A stretch of 64,000 nt of DNA from Pelagovum pacificum (GTDB lineage Bacteria; Pseudomonadota; Alphaproteobacteria; Rhodobacterales; Rhodobacteraceae): positions 3,166,501-3,230,500 of the forward strand of contig NZ_CP065915.1 of the NCBI RefSeq assembly GCF_016134045.1. Direction: 5' to 3'. This document shows, piece after piece, positions 45,940 to 54,077 of the stretch (its first letter is position 1; every line of letters starts with the position of its first letter). The notes below the pieces were generated by a model, which was not told where the DNA came from, searched no databases, and saw only the letters and a list, made by a program, of their open reading frames with translations. A program made the translations under genes and the position numbers.

Positions 45940-46322
45940 CCCGCGCCTTGCGAGACGGTGATATAGGCCATTTGGCCGTCGCCCCACGCGAAAACCTGGA
46001 TGTAGAAATAGCCGTCGCCGTTGACGATCTGCTGCGCGATACCGCTGTATTTCGGCCCGTCAGCATAGAGCGACGGGAGCGACGCACGATGCCCCTGCGA
46101 GCCGAACCAGGGGTCTGCGCTGTCCCACTGCTGGCGGACGCCGTAGCGGTGGAAGTTGGCCCGGTCCTGCTGCAGGATCGCACCCGGAGAGGTAAGCCGC
46201 GTGCCGCTCGAGTTGTAGAGATCGGCCGCGCCGATGTAGGCGTAATAGCCGCCGATATTCTGCTGGGCGGCGGCCGGGAGCGCCAGTAGGGCCAGCCCCA
46301 GGGAGAGAAGAAATTTGCGCAT
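45936..46322 (-). CDS. Small secreted protein of unknown function
   Basis: A 128-residue protein with a clear signal peptide (MRKFLLSLGLALLALPAAAQ). The mature part is rich in tyrosine, glycine and glutamine (IGGYYAYIGAADLYNSSG, GYFYIQVFAWGDG), suggesting a small beta-rich periplasmic or outer-surface protein. GAGGGATCC lies upstream of the ATG at 46322. No family is recognised. It is convergent with the small transporter-like gene. Confidence 0.7.
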   Translation of the reverse strand: MRKFLLSLGLALLALPAAAQQNIGGYYAYIGAADLYNSSGTRLTSPGAILQQDRANFHRYGVRQQWDSADPWFGSQGHRASLPSLYADGPKYSGIAQQIVNGDGYFYIQVFAWGDGQMAYITVSQGAG

Positions 46323-46419
46323 GAAATCAGGATCCCTCTGAAATGACCGCATCGGACGGTGAGTCCTCGCTCTCGTGAGCTTACGTTAACGACGTAACAG
46401 GACAAGCGCGGGATAAATC

Positions 46420-46890
46420 ATGTCCAAATCTGCCGTGAACGAGACAAACGAGGAGGCCCGCGAACTGGCGCGCAGGCTACTGCAGGGGGCCGGTCATGCC
46501 GCGCTTGCGGTCAACGATCCCGACGGCCCCGCGCCGCTCGCCTCGCGCGTGGCGATCATGGCGGACGAACGCGACGCGCTGATCCTCGTCTCGGACCTGT
46601 CGACGCACACGCGAGGATTGCGGTCGGACGGGAACTGCTCGCTGCTCATCGGAGAGCCGGGGCCCAAGGGCGACCCGCTCACGCACCCGCGCATGACCTT
46701 CATCGCGGAGGCTTTCGCGACGGACAAGCTGGCCCATCGCGAACGATGGCTCCAGCGGCACCCGCCGGCGAAGCTCTGGTTCGACTTCGCGGATTTCACG
46801 ATGTTCCGGCTGACGCCCCGGCGCATCCTGCTGAATGGCGGCTTCGGCAAGGCCTATCACCTGATGCCCGAAGACCTCGATCCTCAGTAG
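46420..46890 (+). CDS. HugZ/pyridoxamine 5'-phosphate oxidase-like protein
   Basis: A 156-residue split-barrel FMN- or heme-binding protein. The pattern GHAALAVNDPDGPAPLASRV, LILVSDLSTHTRGLRSDG and CSLLIGEPGPKGDPLTHPR is typical of the HugZ-like pyridoxamine 5'-phosphate oxidase family, whose members bind heme or flavin. The short length lacks the C-terminal extra domain of true HugZ heme oxygenases. The role could be heme handling or oxidation of a flavin substrate; neighbours do not decide. It overlaps the next gene on the other strand by 7 bases. Confidence 0.88.
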   Translation: MSKSAVNETNEEARELARRLLQGAGHAALAVNDPDGPAPLASRVAIMADERDALILVSDLSTHTRGLRSDGNCSLLIGEPGPKGDPLTHPRMTFIAEAFATDKLAHRERWLQRHPPAKLWFDFADFTMFRLTPRRILLNGGFGKAYHLMPEDLDPQ

Positions 46891-47297
46891 GTGCAGTCGA
46901 TCACGTCCCCGGAAACCGGCATGTCCCGAACGCATTCGATCAGGTCGTCGTAATCGTCGATCAGCGCGGCAGACGCTTCGGCGAGCTCACGATATTCGGC
47001 CTGGAGTTCGGCATATCGCGCCTGAAGCGCTTCCATCTGCTCCGCCACCGCGGCGATCTCAGCGGTACACTCGGTCACGTCCGAGCGGCAGGTGAACCCT
47101 TCGTGGTCGCACTGGATGCGGTCGAAACAGACCGCATTGTCTGACACGCATTGCCCCAACGCGCTGCAGACCGTTTCCCCCGCCTGAAGACAGACGCCGC
47201 TGTCGCCTTCGCTACAGCTGAAGGACTGGGCCTGCGCGAGACTGCCGACGAAACCGAGGAAGGCGATCACGGCGGACAGGCCGAGGGAACGTATCAT
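46884..47297 (-). CDS. Secreted cysteine-rich protein with coiled coil
   Basis: A 137-residue protein with a signal peptide of about 23 residues (SAVIAFLGFVGSLAQAQ). The mature N-terminal half has nine cysteines in about 55 residues (CSEGDSGVCLQAGETVC, then CVSDNAVCFDRIQC). A helix with coiled-coil character follows (AEQMEALQARYAELQAEY), and one more cysteine pair closes the C-terminus. Several disulfides are expected in the periplasm. No family is recognised. Twelve bases separate it from cutC on the same strand. Confidence 0.72.
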   Translation of the reverse strand: MIRSLGLSAVIAFLGFVGSLAQAQSFSCSEGDSGVCLQAGETVCSALGQCVSDNAVCFDRIQCDHEGFTCRSDVTECTAEIAAVAEQMEALQARYAELQAEYRELAEASAALIDDYDDLIECVRDMPVSGDVIDCTY

Positions 47298-47309
47298 GCT
47301 GAAACTCCA

Positions 47310-48032
47310 TCAGGATCCGGAAGGCACGTTGCCCAGACCGAGCGACGCGAGCATGGCACGAACGCGGCTTTCACTTGTCATTCGCATACCCCCGGCAGGA
47401 TCGAAGCCGGGCAGAGAGGACGAAGAAGCTTCCGAACAGCTGCCGTGGACCTCCGACACCTCCGTCTCGCGGACGAGCGCGGCGACGTTGTCGGGCGTCA
47501 CGCCGCCTCCCGGCATGACGGTGATCCGGCCGGCGGCGTGGTCTACCATCTCCGCGATCGCCTTCGCCCCGGCTGGCGCATCCGACGCTCCGCCGGAGGT
47601 CAGCACCCGCGCGATGCCGAGGTCGATCGCGATGTCGAGCGCGGCAAGCCGATCTGGCACGAGGTCGATGACCCGGTGGAGCGTGACCTCCAGCCCGTCG
47701 GCCGCATCGACCAACTGGGCCAGCCGCTCACCATCGAGCGTGCCGTCCTCCCGCTGAACCCCAATGACGACCCCGGTCAGTCCGGCGTCCCGGGCCGCGT
47801 CGATATCGCGCTGCATCACACGCATCTCGGCGGCATCGAAGTAGAAATGCCCGGCCCGCGGTCGGATCATCACCATCGTGGGAATGTCGAGCGCGGCGAC
47901 CTCGGCCATCAGCCCCACCGAGGGCGTGATCCCGCCCTCCGACAAGGCAGCGCAGAGTTCCAGCCGATGCGCGCCACCGCGCTTCGCCGCCATCGCGCCC
48001 GAGATCGTCTCGACGCAGACTTCCAGCTTCAT
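47310..48032 (-). CDS. cutC: Copper homeostasis protein CutC family
   Basis: A 240-residue TIM-barrel protein of the CutC family, linked to copper tolerance, although the reaction is unsettled. The start MKLEVCVETISGAMAA, then RLELCAALSEGGITPS, VMIRPRAGHFYFDAAE, VLTSGGASDAP and MPGGGVTPDN are all family motifs. The ATG at 48032 begins at the conserved N-terminus; the open frame continues upstream without a ribosome site. It is divergent from the YdcF-like gene. Confidence 0.95.
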   Translation of the reverse strand: MKLEVCVETISGAMAAKRGGAHRLELCAALSEGGITPSVGLMAEVAALDIPTMVMIRPRAGHFYFDAAEMRVMQRDIDAARDAGLTGVVIGVQREDGTLDGERLAQLVDAADGLEVTLHRVIDLVPDRLAALDIAIDLGIARVLTSGGASDAPAGAKAIAEMVDHAAGRITVMPGGGVTPDNVAALVRETEVSEVHGSCSEASSSSLPGFDPAGGMRMTSESRVRAMLASLGLGNVPSGS

Positions 48033-48111
48033 GTCGTCACCCCACTTCTGTCCCTGCCCGTCTGCGCTACATTCCAGTCGCACCGGTCACTGGCAAGGGA
48101 GGTTCCGGCAG

Positions 48112-48597
48112 ATGACGGTCACGCTGATCCTCGGCGCCGCTGTCTGGGCGGATGGCCCGTCCCCCACGCTGAAGCGGCGGACCCTCCATGCCGCCCGCCT
48201 GTTTCACGATGGCGTCGCATCGCACCTTGTCCCCTGCGGTGGCGTCGGACGCGTCGGCCCGGCCGAGGCAGAGGTCATGCGCGACCTCCTCATATCGGAA
48301 GGTGTGCCGCCCGACGCGATCACGCCGGAGGCGCTGTCCACCTCGACCTGGGAGAATATCGGCTTCGCGTGTCCGATCCTCGATCGGTTGCGGACGAAGG
48401 ACGTGCTGATCGTCTCCGACCGGTATCATCTGCCACGCGCCCGGCTGGCCGCGCGGCGCTTCGGCCTGCGGGCGACGGGCGCACCGACGCCTTGGCAGGG
48501 CGCAAATCCGAAAGAGCAACTTCGACAGTCGGTGCGCGAAGTGCCGGCCATCGCGTGGTATCTCGTCCGGCGCACCGATCTTCCCGTGCCGACTTAA
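48112..48597 (+). CDS. YdcF family protein (DUF218)
   Basis: A 161-residue soluble member of the YdcF/DUF218 family. Family features are the opening strand VTLILGAAVWADG, a conserved acidic segment (PAEAEVMRDLLISEGVP), STSTWENIGFA and the ending DVLIVSDRYHLPRARLAARRFGL. Members often attach to membranes and act in cell-envelope or polysaccharide processes; some bind S-adenosylmethionine. There is no membrane helix here. GGGAGG lies just before the ATG at 48112. Confidence 0.88.
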   Translation: MTVTLILGAAVWADGPSPTLKRRTLHAARLFHDGVASHLVPCGGVGRVGPAEAEVMRDLLISEGVPPDAITPEALSTSTWENIGFACPILDRLRTKDVLIVSDRYHLPRARLAARRFGLRATGAPTPWQGANPKEQLRQSVREVPAIAWYLVRRTDLPVPT

Positions 48598-48650
48598 CCC
48601 AGCCTTAACCGAGATTGCGGTAGCTCCGGGCGACATAACCCGGAGGTCAG

Positions 48651-49319
48651 ATGCCGTTCCACGCTCTTGTCATACTGTTCCTGACGTTCGCGACTTCGGC
48701 CAATGCCGGCCCGTGGCTCAGGGAGAAGGGCGCGGTCTTCCTGTCGTTCGGGGCCAATGTCGCGATCTCCGACAGCGCGGTGCGGCCGGTGCACTGGGAT
48801 CCGACAGTGTTCCTCGAATACGGGCTGACGGAGCGGCTGACCGTGGGCTTCGACCTCTACATTGCCAACGGCGACGAAGAGCAGACCGCCGGCGTCTTCG
48901 CGCGCTACCCGCTGCGCGAGGGGGATCTGACGTGGCCCGTGTCGGCGACAGTGGGATACGGCCTGCGCCATGACCGGACCGAGGCCACACTGGAGGAAAT
49001 CCTGCGCTTCGGCGTGTCGACCGGCCGCGGCCTGCCGCGCGGATGGGTGGCCATCGACGCCGCCGCGATCCAGCCGCTCGTCGAGGCGCCACTCGAAGCG
49101 AAGCTCGACGTCACGTGGGGGCGCGAGGTTGCGCCGCGCATGACGACGATCCTCCAACTCCAGACCGGTATCGGCACCGCCGGCGATTTCTATGCCAAGG
49201 CGGCGCCGTCGGTGCTGCTCTCAGTGAACGAGCGCCTCCGGTTCGAGGTCGGCGCGGTTCAGGCCCTGACCGGCGATCTCGGCACGGGGTTGCGCATCGC
49301 GGCATGGCTGGACTTCTGA
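48651..49319 (+). CDS. Probable outer-membrane beta-barrel protein
   Basis: A 222-residue exported protein. Residues 1-19 are a signal peptide ending in NAG. The rest alternates polar and hydrophobic residues in strand-length runs ([49 protein letters not shown]) and ends in WLDF with a terminal aromatic residue, the usual outer-membrane insertion signal. Family and cargo are unknown. tRNA-Ala follows on the same strand. Confidence 0.78.
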   Translation: MPFHALVILFLTFATSANAGPWLREKGAVFLSFGANVAISDSAVRPVHWDPTVFLEYGLTERLTVGFDLYIANGDEEQTAGVFARYPLREGDLTWPVSATVGYGLRHDRTEATLEEILRFGVSTGRGLPRGWVAIDAAAIQPLVEAPLEAKLDVTWGREVAPRMTTILQLQTGIGTAGDFYAKAAPSVLLSVNERLRFEVGAVQALTGDLGTGLRIAAWLDF

Positions 49320-49364
49320 CGGTTCTTGACACTCCGCCCCGTGCAAGCCACATATCGCGCCGTT

Positions 49365-49440
<76 letters not shown>

Positions 49441-49612
49441 ATTCCCTCCCGAGACAACGACTGCCGCCCCCGCAAAGCGGATGCTCCGGCTTTCGGGCCG
49501 TCGACTCTGTTGATGGGGAACGAGGGTGCAGTCTGACGCGCCGGGCGTCCATTCGTCATTGTAGCTGGTCGGGCGCTTCCTTAGCTTCTTCATGCAAGGA
49601 GGACGCATCATC

Positions 49613-50902
49613 ATGAGTGACAAACCCCAAGGATTCGACACGCTCGCCGTTCACGCCGGGACAGAGCCCGACCCCGCGACCGGCGCGCGGCAGGTGCCGA
49701 TCTATCAATCCACGTCCTACGTGTTTCGCGATGCGGACCACGCGGCCCGGCTCTTCAACCTTGAGGAAGTCGGCTACATCTATTCGCGCCTGACGAACCC
49801 GACGGTGAACGCGCTGGCGAACCGTGTCGCGGCGCTCGAGGGTGCGGCGGGCGGCATCGGCTGTTCTTCCGGGCACGCCGCTCAGATCATGGCGCTGTTC
49901 CCGCTGATGGGACCGGGCTGCAACATCGTGGTGTCCTCGCGGCTCTACGGCGGGACGATCACCCAGTTCAGCCAGACGATCCGCCGGTTCGGCTGGTCGG
50001 CGACCTTCGTCGATACCGACGACCTCGACGCCGTGAAAGGCGCCATCGACGACAAGACCCGCGCCGTCTTCTGCGAGACGATCGCCAATCCGGGCGGCTA
50101 CGTCTCCGACCTCGACGCGCTGGCGAAGATCGCGGACGAGGCGGGTGTCCCGCTGATCGTCGACAACACGACGGCCACGCCGTACCTCTGCAAGCCGATC
50201 GATCACGGCGCGACGCTGGTCGTGCATTCGGCGACGAAATACATGACGGGCAACGGCACCGTGACCGGCGGCATCGTGGTCGATTCGGGGAACTTCGACT
50301 GGTCCGCTTCGGACAAGTTCCCGTCGCTGTCGCAGCCCGAGCCCGCTTATCATGGTCTGACCTTCCATGCGGCGCTCGGTCCGATGGCCTTCACGTTCCA
50401 CTCCATCGCTGTCGGCCTCCGCGACCTCGGCATGACGATGAACCCGCAAGGCGCGCACTACACGCTGATGGGGATCGAGACGCTGGGCCTTCGAATGCAG
50501 CGCCACATCGAGAACGCCAAGACCGTTGCCGAGTGGCTGGAGAAGGACCCGCGGATCGAAAAGGTGACCTACGCCGGTCTGCCCTCCTCGCCCTATGCCG
50601 AGCGTGCCGGGCGGATCGTGCCGAAGGGCGCGGGCGCGCTGTTCACCATGTCGGTGAAGGGCGGCTACGATGCTTGCGTGAAGCTGGTCGACAGCCTGAA
50701 GCTGTTCAGCCACGTCGCCAACCTCGGCGACACGCGCAGCCTCATCATCCACCCGGCCTCGACCACGCACCGGCAACTTGAAGAAGAGCAGCAGATCAAG
50801 GCGGGCGCCGCGCCCGACGTGGTGCGCCTGTCGATCGGTATCGAGGATGTCGACGACATCATTGCAGACCTCGATCAAGGCCTCGCCACCGCGACGGCCT
50901 GA
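49613..50902 (+). CDS. metY: O-acetylhomoserine aminocarboxypropyltransferase
   Basis: A 429-residue pyridoxal-phosphate enzyme that makes homocysteine from O-acetylhomoserine and sulfide, in methionine synthesis. The phosphate-binding and lysine motif is VVHSATKYMTGNG; QSTSYVFRDADHAARLFNL and EGAAGGIGCSSGHAA match the MetY group. The ATG at 49613 has AAGGAGGACG upstream; an ATG 21 bases earlier overlaps that ribosome site. It is a single-gene unit closed by a strong bidirectional terminator. Confidence 0.94.
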   Translation: MSDKPQGFDTLAVHAGTEPDPATGARQVPIYQSTSYVFRDADHAARLFNLEEVGYIYSRLTNPTVNALANRVAALEGAAGGIGCSSGHAAQIMALFPLMGPGCNIVVSSRLYGGTITQFSQTIRRFGWSATFVDTDDLDAVKGAIDDKTRAVFCETIANPGGYVSDLDALAKIADEAGVPLIVDNTTATPYLCKPIDHGATLVVHSATKYMTGNGTVTGGIVVDSGNFDWSASDKFPSLSQPEPAYHGLTFHAALGPMAFTFHSIAVGLRDLGMTMNPQGAHYTLMGIETLGLRMQRHIENAKTVAEWLEKDPRIEKVTYAGLPSSPYAERAGRIVPKGAGALFTMSVKGGYDACVKLVDSLKLFSHVANLGDTRSLIIHPASTTHRQLEEEQQIKAGAAPDVVRLSIGIEDVDDIIADLDQGLATATA

Positions 50903-50908
50903 ACGAAG

Positions 50909-50940
50909 AAGGCCGGCCCATCGATGGGCCGGCCTTTCTA
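50909..50940. terminator. Bidirectional intrinsic terminator
   Basis: A perfect 12-base inverted repeat (50909-50920 with 50925-50936, core GGCCGGCCCA) closes a four-base loop and is followed by TTTCTATT on the right. It serves metY and, on the other strand, the convergent semialdehyde dehydrogenase gene. Confidence 0.9.
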
Positions 50941-50961
50941 TTCCATCCCGACTGAGGCGCC

Positions 50962-52446
50962 TCAGTTCACGTCGAGGCAGACGTACTTCAGATCGGTGAA
51001 CGCTTCGAGCCCGTGGCGAGAGCCCTCGCGCCCCATCCCCGACTGCTTGATGCCACCGAAGGGGATCGGTGCGCCGGTCAGCTTGGCGCGGTTCACGGCG
51101 ACCATGCCATATTCCAGCATCTTCGGCAGACGCAGCGCGCGACCGGCGTTCTCGGTGAGCACGTAAGCGACGAGGCCGTACTCGCTGTCGTTGGCGCGCG
51201 CGACCACTTCCGCTTCCGTGTCGAACATCGCGATGGGCGCGACGGGGGCGAAGGTTTCTTCCCGCATGATAAGCGCGTCGTCGGGCACATCGGCCAGCGC
51301 GACCGGCGCGACCATCAGCTGACCGTCGTCGACGTCGGCCTCCGCGATCAGCCGGGCGCCCTTGGCGAGCGCATCCTCGACATGCGCACGCGCCTTGTCG
51401 ACGGCACCCTGGTGCATCATCGGGCCGATTTCGTTGACCGGATCCATGCCGTTGCCGACCTTCAGCGCCTCGACCCGTTCGGCGAAGGCTGTGCAGAAAG
51501 CATCGTAGACGCCGCGCTGCACGTAGATGCGATTCACCGCCAGGCAGTCCTGCCCGGAGGTCGCGAACTTCGCCGCGATGGCGACGTCGACGGCCTTTTC
51601 AATGTCGGCATCGTCGAACACGATGAAGGGCGCGTGACCGCCAAGCTCCAGCAACAGGCGCTTCAGCGTCGGCGCGCATTGGACCGCGATCTTGCGTCCG
51701 ATCTCGGTGGAGCCGGTGAAGCTGACCACGCGCACGCGACGGTCGGAGGTGAAGACCTCGCCGATTTCTGCCGGATCGCCGGTCAGGACATTGAAGACAC
51801 CCGCAGGCACGCCGGCACGCTCCGCCAGCTCGGCAAGAGCGAGCGCCGACAGCGGCGCGTGAGAGGCGACGTGCGCCACGACCGTGCAGCCGGCGGCCAG
51901 CGCGGCGCCGGCCTTGCGGGCCAGCATGGCGGACGGGAAGTTCCACGGCGTAAACAGCGCGGCGACGCCGAGCGGCTCCCGCGACAGGGCCATGTGCGCC
52001 CCGTCGAGGTGCGAGGTCACGGTTTCCACGTTCATGCGCTTCGCCTCTTCGGCGAACCACTCGATGAAGGAAGCACCGTAGCCGATCTCGCCGAGGCTTT
52101 CGGCCAGCGGCTTGCCCTGCTCCATCGTCATGATGAGCGCGAGGTCTTCGCGTGCCTCGAGGATCAGGTCGTGCCAGCGGCGCAGGATGAGCGCGCGGTC
52201 CTGGGGCAGCATGGCCTTCCATGCCGGCAGCGCGTCGGACGCGGCATCGACCGCCTGACGCGCCTCGTCGCCGCCCAGCGCGGCGACCTTGGCGACGGCG
52301 GCCCCGTCGTAGGGGTTGCGGACATCGAAGGAAGCGTCATCCCGGGCATGGACCCAGGCACCGCCGACGTAGGCACTCGTCCGAAGCAGCGCCGTGTCGG
52401 CAAGGCTGTTCAGCGGGTCGGCGATCGGTGTTCTGGCGAGCAGCAT
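50962..52446 (-). CDS. NAD-dependent succinate-semialdehyde dehydrogenase family, second copy
   Basis: A 494-residue aldehyde dehydrogenase with TPWNFPSAMLARKAGAAL, the glutamate in LELGGHAPFIVFDDAD, and the cysteine in TSGQDCLAVNRIYVQ. It resembles the gabD product at 31187 in length and motifs but differs enough to be an older paralogue. The start at 52446 has CAGGAGACG upstream; an ATG 15 bases earlier is an alternative. It is divergent from an Lrp/AsnC regulator with a 230-base gap, which suggests control by an amino acid or its breakdown product. Confidence 0.9.
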   Translation of the reverse strand: MLLARTPIADPLNSLADTALLRTSAYVGGAWVHARDDASFDVRNPYDGAAVAKVAALGGDEARQAVDAASDALPAWKAMLPQDRALILRRWHDLILEAREDLALIMTMEQGKPLAESLGEIGYGASFIEWFAEEAKRMNVETVTSHLDGAHMALSREPLGVAALFTPWNFPSAMLARKAGAALAAGCTVVAHVASHAPLSALALAELAERAGVPAGVFNVLTGDPAEIGEVFTSDRRVRVVSFTGSTEIGRKIAVQCAPTLKRLLLELGGHAPFIVFDDADIEKAVDVAIAAKFATSGQDCLAVNRIYVQRGVYDAFCTAFAERVEALKVGNGMDPVNEIGPMMHQGAVDKARAHVEDALAKGARLIAEADVDDGQLMVAPVALADVPDDALIMREETFAPVAPIAMFDTEAEVVARANDSEYGLVAYVLTENAGRALRLPKMLEYGMVAVNRAKLTGAPIPFGGIKQSGMGREGSRHGLEAFTDLKYVCLDVN

Positions 52447-52677
52447 GGACGTCTCCTGCATGAGTTTGGCCGAGCGGCGCGTGGCCGGGCCACGGTCGTT
52501 TCGGCAGAATGATCCGGCGGCGTGGGGCCGGGCGTGTCAGGGGGTTCGAGGGCAGCGGACCGGAGCGCGTGACCCCGTAGCCTTACCCTACACTTTCATG
52601 GGCGCAGCTTTTCTGCCAACTTCACAGAAGCTTCGCCGGTTTCTGGCGTCAGGGCGCATCGTCACGCAGGAAGTCGG

Positions 52678-53145
52678 ATGGAACTGGACAAGATCGACAT
52701 CAGCCTCCTGCGCGAACTCCAGCGCGACAACCGGCTGACGTCGGATCAGCTCAGCGCGGCGGTCAACCTTTCCCCGACAGCGGTTCAACGCAGGCTGAAG
52801 CGGCTGCGTTCCGAAGGCGTCATCGAGCGGGACGTCGCCATCGTCTCACCCAAGGCGGTCGGCCGGCCGATCACGATGATCGTGATGGTCACTCTGGAGC
52901 GTGAGCGCAGCACGATCATTTCGCGCTTCAAGGAAGCGATCCGCGACGCCCCCGAGATCATGAGCGGCTATTACGTGACGGGGGAGTCCGATTTCATCCT
53001 CGTCATCACGTCGCGCAGCATGGACGACTACGAAGCCTTCACCACGCGCTTCTTCTATGAGAACCCCGACATCAAGGGCTTCAAGACACACGTGGTCATG
53101 GATCGGGTGAAAAGCGGTTTCGAACTGCCGCTTGACGAGCTCTGA
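52678..53145 (+). CDS. Lrp/AsnC family transcriptional regulator
   Basis: A 155-residue regulator with an N-terminal helix-turn-helix (DNRLTSDQLSAAVNLSPTAV followed by RRLKRLRSEGVI) and a C-terminal RAM ligand-binding domain (ITMIVMVTLERER, GYYVTGESDFILVI). It would form dimers to octamers and respond to an amino acid. Being divergent from the second semialdehyde dehydrogenase, it probably controls that gene. CAGGAAG lies before the ATG. Confidence 0.95.
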   Translation: MELDKIDISLLRELQRDNRLTSDQLSAAVNLSPTAVQRRLKRLRSEGVIERDVAIVSPKAVGRPITMIVMVTLERERSTIISRFKEAIRDAPEIMSGYYVTGESDFILVITSRSMDDYEAFTTRFFYENPDIKGFKTHVVMDRVKSGFELPLDEL

Positions 53146-53151
53146 TCGCGG

Positions 53152-53583
53152 TCAGGCCTCGGCCGCGGCGCCCCTGAGGATTGGCAGCGTCCGGGGATGT
53201 GCACCGACCGCATCCGCGAGCGAGAACCGGTCGAGCGACTTGTAGAAGGCCATCTTCGCTTCGTTCAGCCCGCGCACCAGACCGCAGCTGCCGAGCAGGA
53301 TGCAGGTGGAGCAATCCACCATCTGCGTGTCGCCTTCCATGTAACGGGCGAGTTCGCCAACGCGGATTTCTTCCGCCGGACGGGCGAGGCTGATGCCCCC
53401 TGACCGGCCGCGTGTGCTTTGCAGGAAGCCGCCGTCCACCAGTTTGCGCACCACCTTCATCAGGTTCGGGTGCGACAGGCGGTGCGCCTTCGAGATCTCG
53501 GCGATGTTCACCAGTCTTTCCGGGTGGGCTGCAAGGTAGAGACAGCTCCGGAGAGCGTAATCAGTGAACTTGGTAAGGTGCAT
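53152..53583 (-). CDS. Rrf2 family regulator, NsrR-like with cluster cysteines
   Basis: A 143-residue winged-helix regulator. It begins with the typical NsrR start MHLTKFTDYALRSCLYLA, carries LSHPNLMKVVRKL as recognition helix and GGISLARPAEEI in the wing, and has three conserved cysteines C91, C94 and C100 (CSTCILLGSC). In NsrR these bind an iron-sulfur cluster that senses nitric oxide, so this is a likely NO-responsive repressor. A TTG at 53601 could extend it by six residues. Its targets are not visible here. Confidence 0.9.
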   Translation of the reverse strand: MHLTKFTDYALRSCLYLAAHPERLVNIAEISKAHRLSHPNLMKVVRKLVDGGFLQSTRGRSGGISLARPAEEIRVGELARYMEGDTQMVDCSTCILLGSCGLVRGLNEAKMAFYKSLDRFSLADAVGAHPRTLPILRGAAAEA

Positions 53584-54077
53584 CGTAAGGGGCCAATCCA
53601 AAAGGACGTTCCAAAAGCTGTCGAAAGTTTGGACTTAGGTCAATAACGGCTTCTGGTGACGCTTAACGAGGCTCGGCGCGCATGTTTTGCACGCAACATC
53701 CTCCGCGCAAGCGCTTGGGTCATGTAGGATTGGGCCAAAGGCATCGGACGGACGGCCTGCCCCGCCCCGTAGTTGTAGCAATTGCTGATCTTCACGTTTC
53801 CGCAAGGACGCCGGGGATCGTGAACGACCCTGGGCAAGAGCGCCGTCTAGGACGGATGCGCGACACAGTCCGCAGGGCTCGCAGTTCCCAGGACATCGAA
53901 TCCACCAGACCCCTCCTGATTCGCTGACGGGCCGGTACGGCTGCGAGCGAAGTCGCTCTGACGAGCCCGGCCCCACGCGATGTTGAACCACACACCCTTT
54001 AAAACGGCGGGCTTCCGCGCCTTCGGCCGGGGATCCAGAGTTGCCGCGCCCTTGGCCTGCGGGATAGTGTGCCGCGC
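53584..54077. other. Gap of about 490 bases with no confident gene
   Basis: The longest gene-free stretch in the window, between the Rrf2 regulator and the carboxypeptidase. It is less GC-rich near 53690-53800. A 51-codon open frame reads leftward from a GTG at 53795 to 53640 (containing NCYNYGAGQAVRP), but it has no good ribosome site and unusual codons for this genome. No RNA gene, repeat or terminator stood out. Confidence 0.5.

Noticed and set aside
53640..53795. Possible small protein on the minus strand containing NCYNYGAGQAVRP
   Set aside because: No convincing ribosome site, atypical codons (TTG, TTA, AAT) for this genome, and no family recognised; left inside the gap entry.
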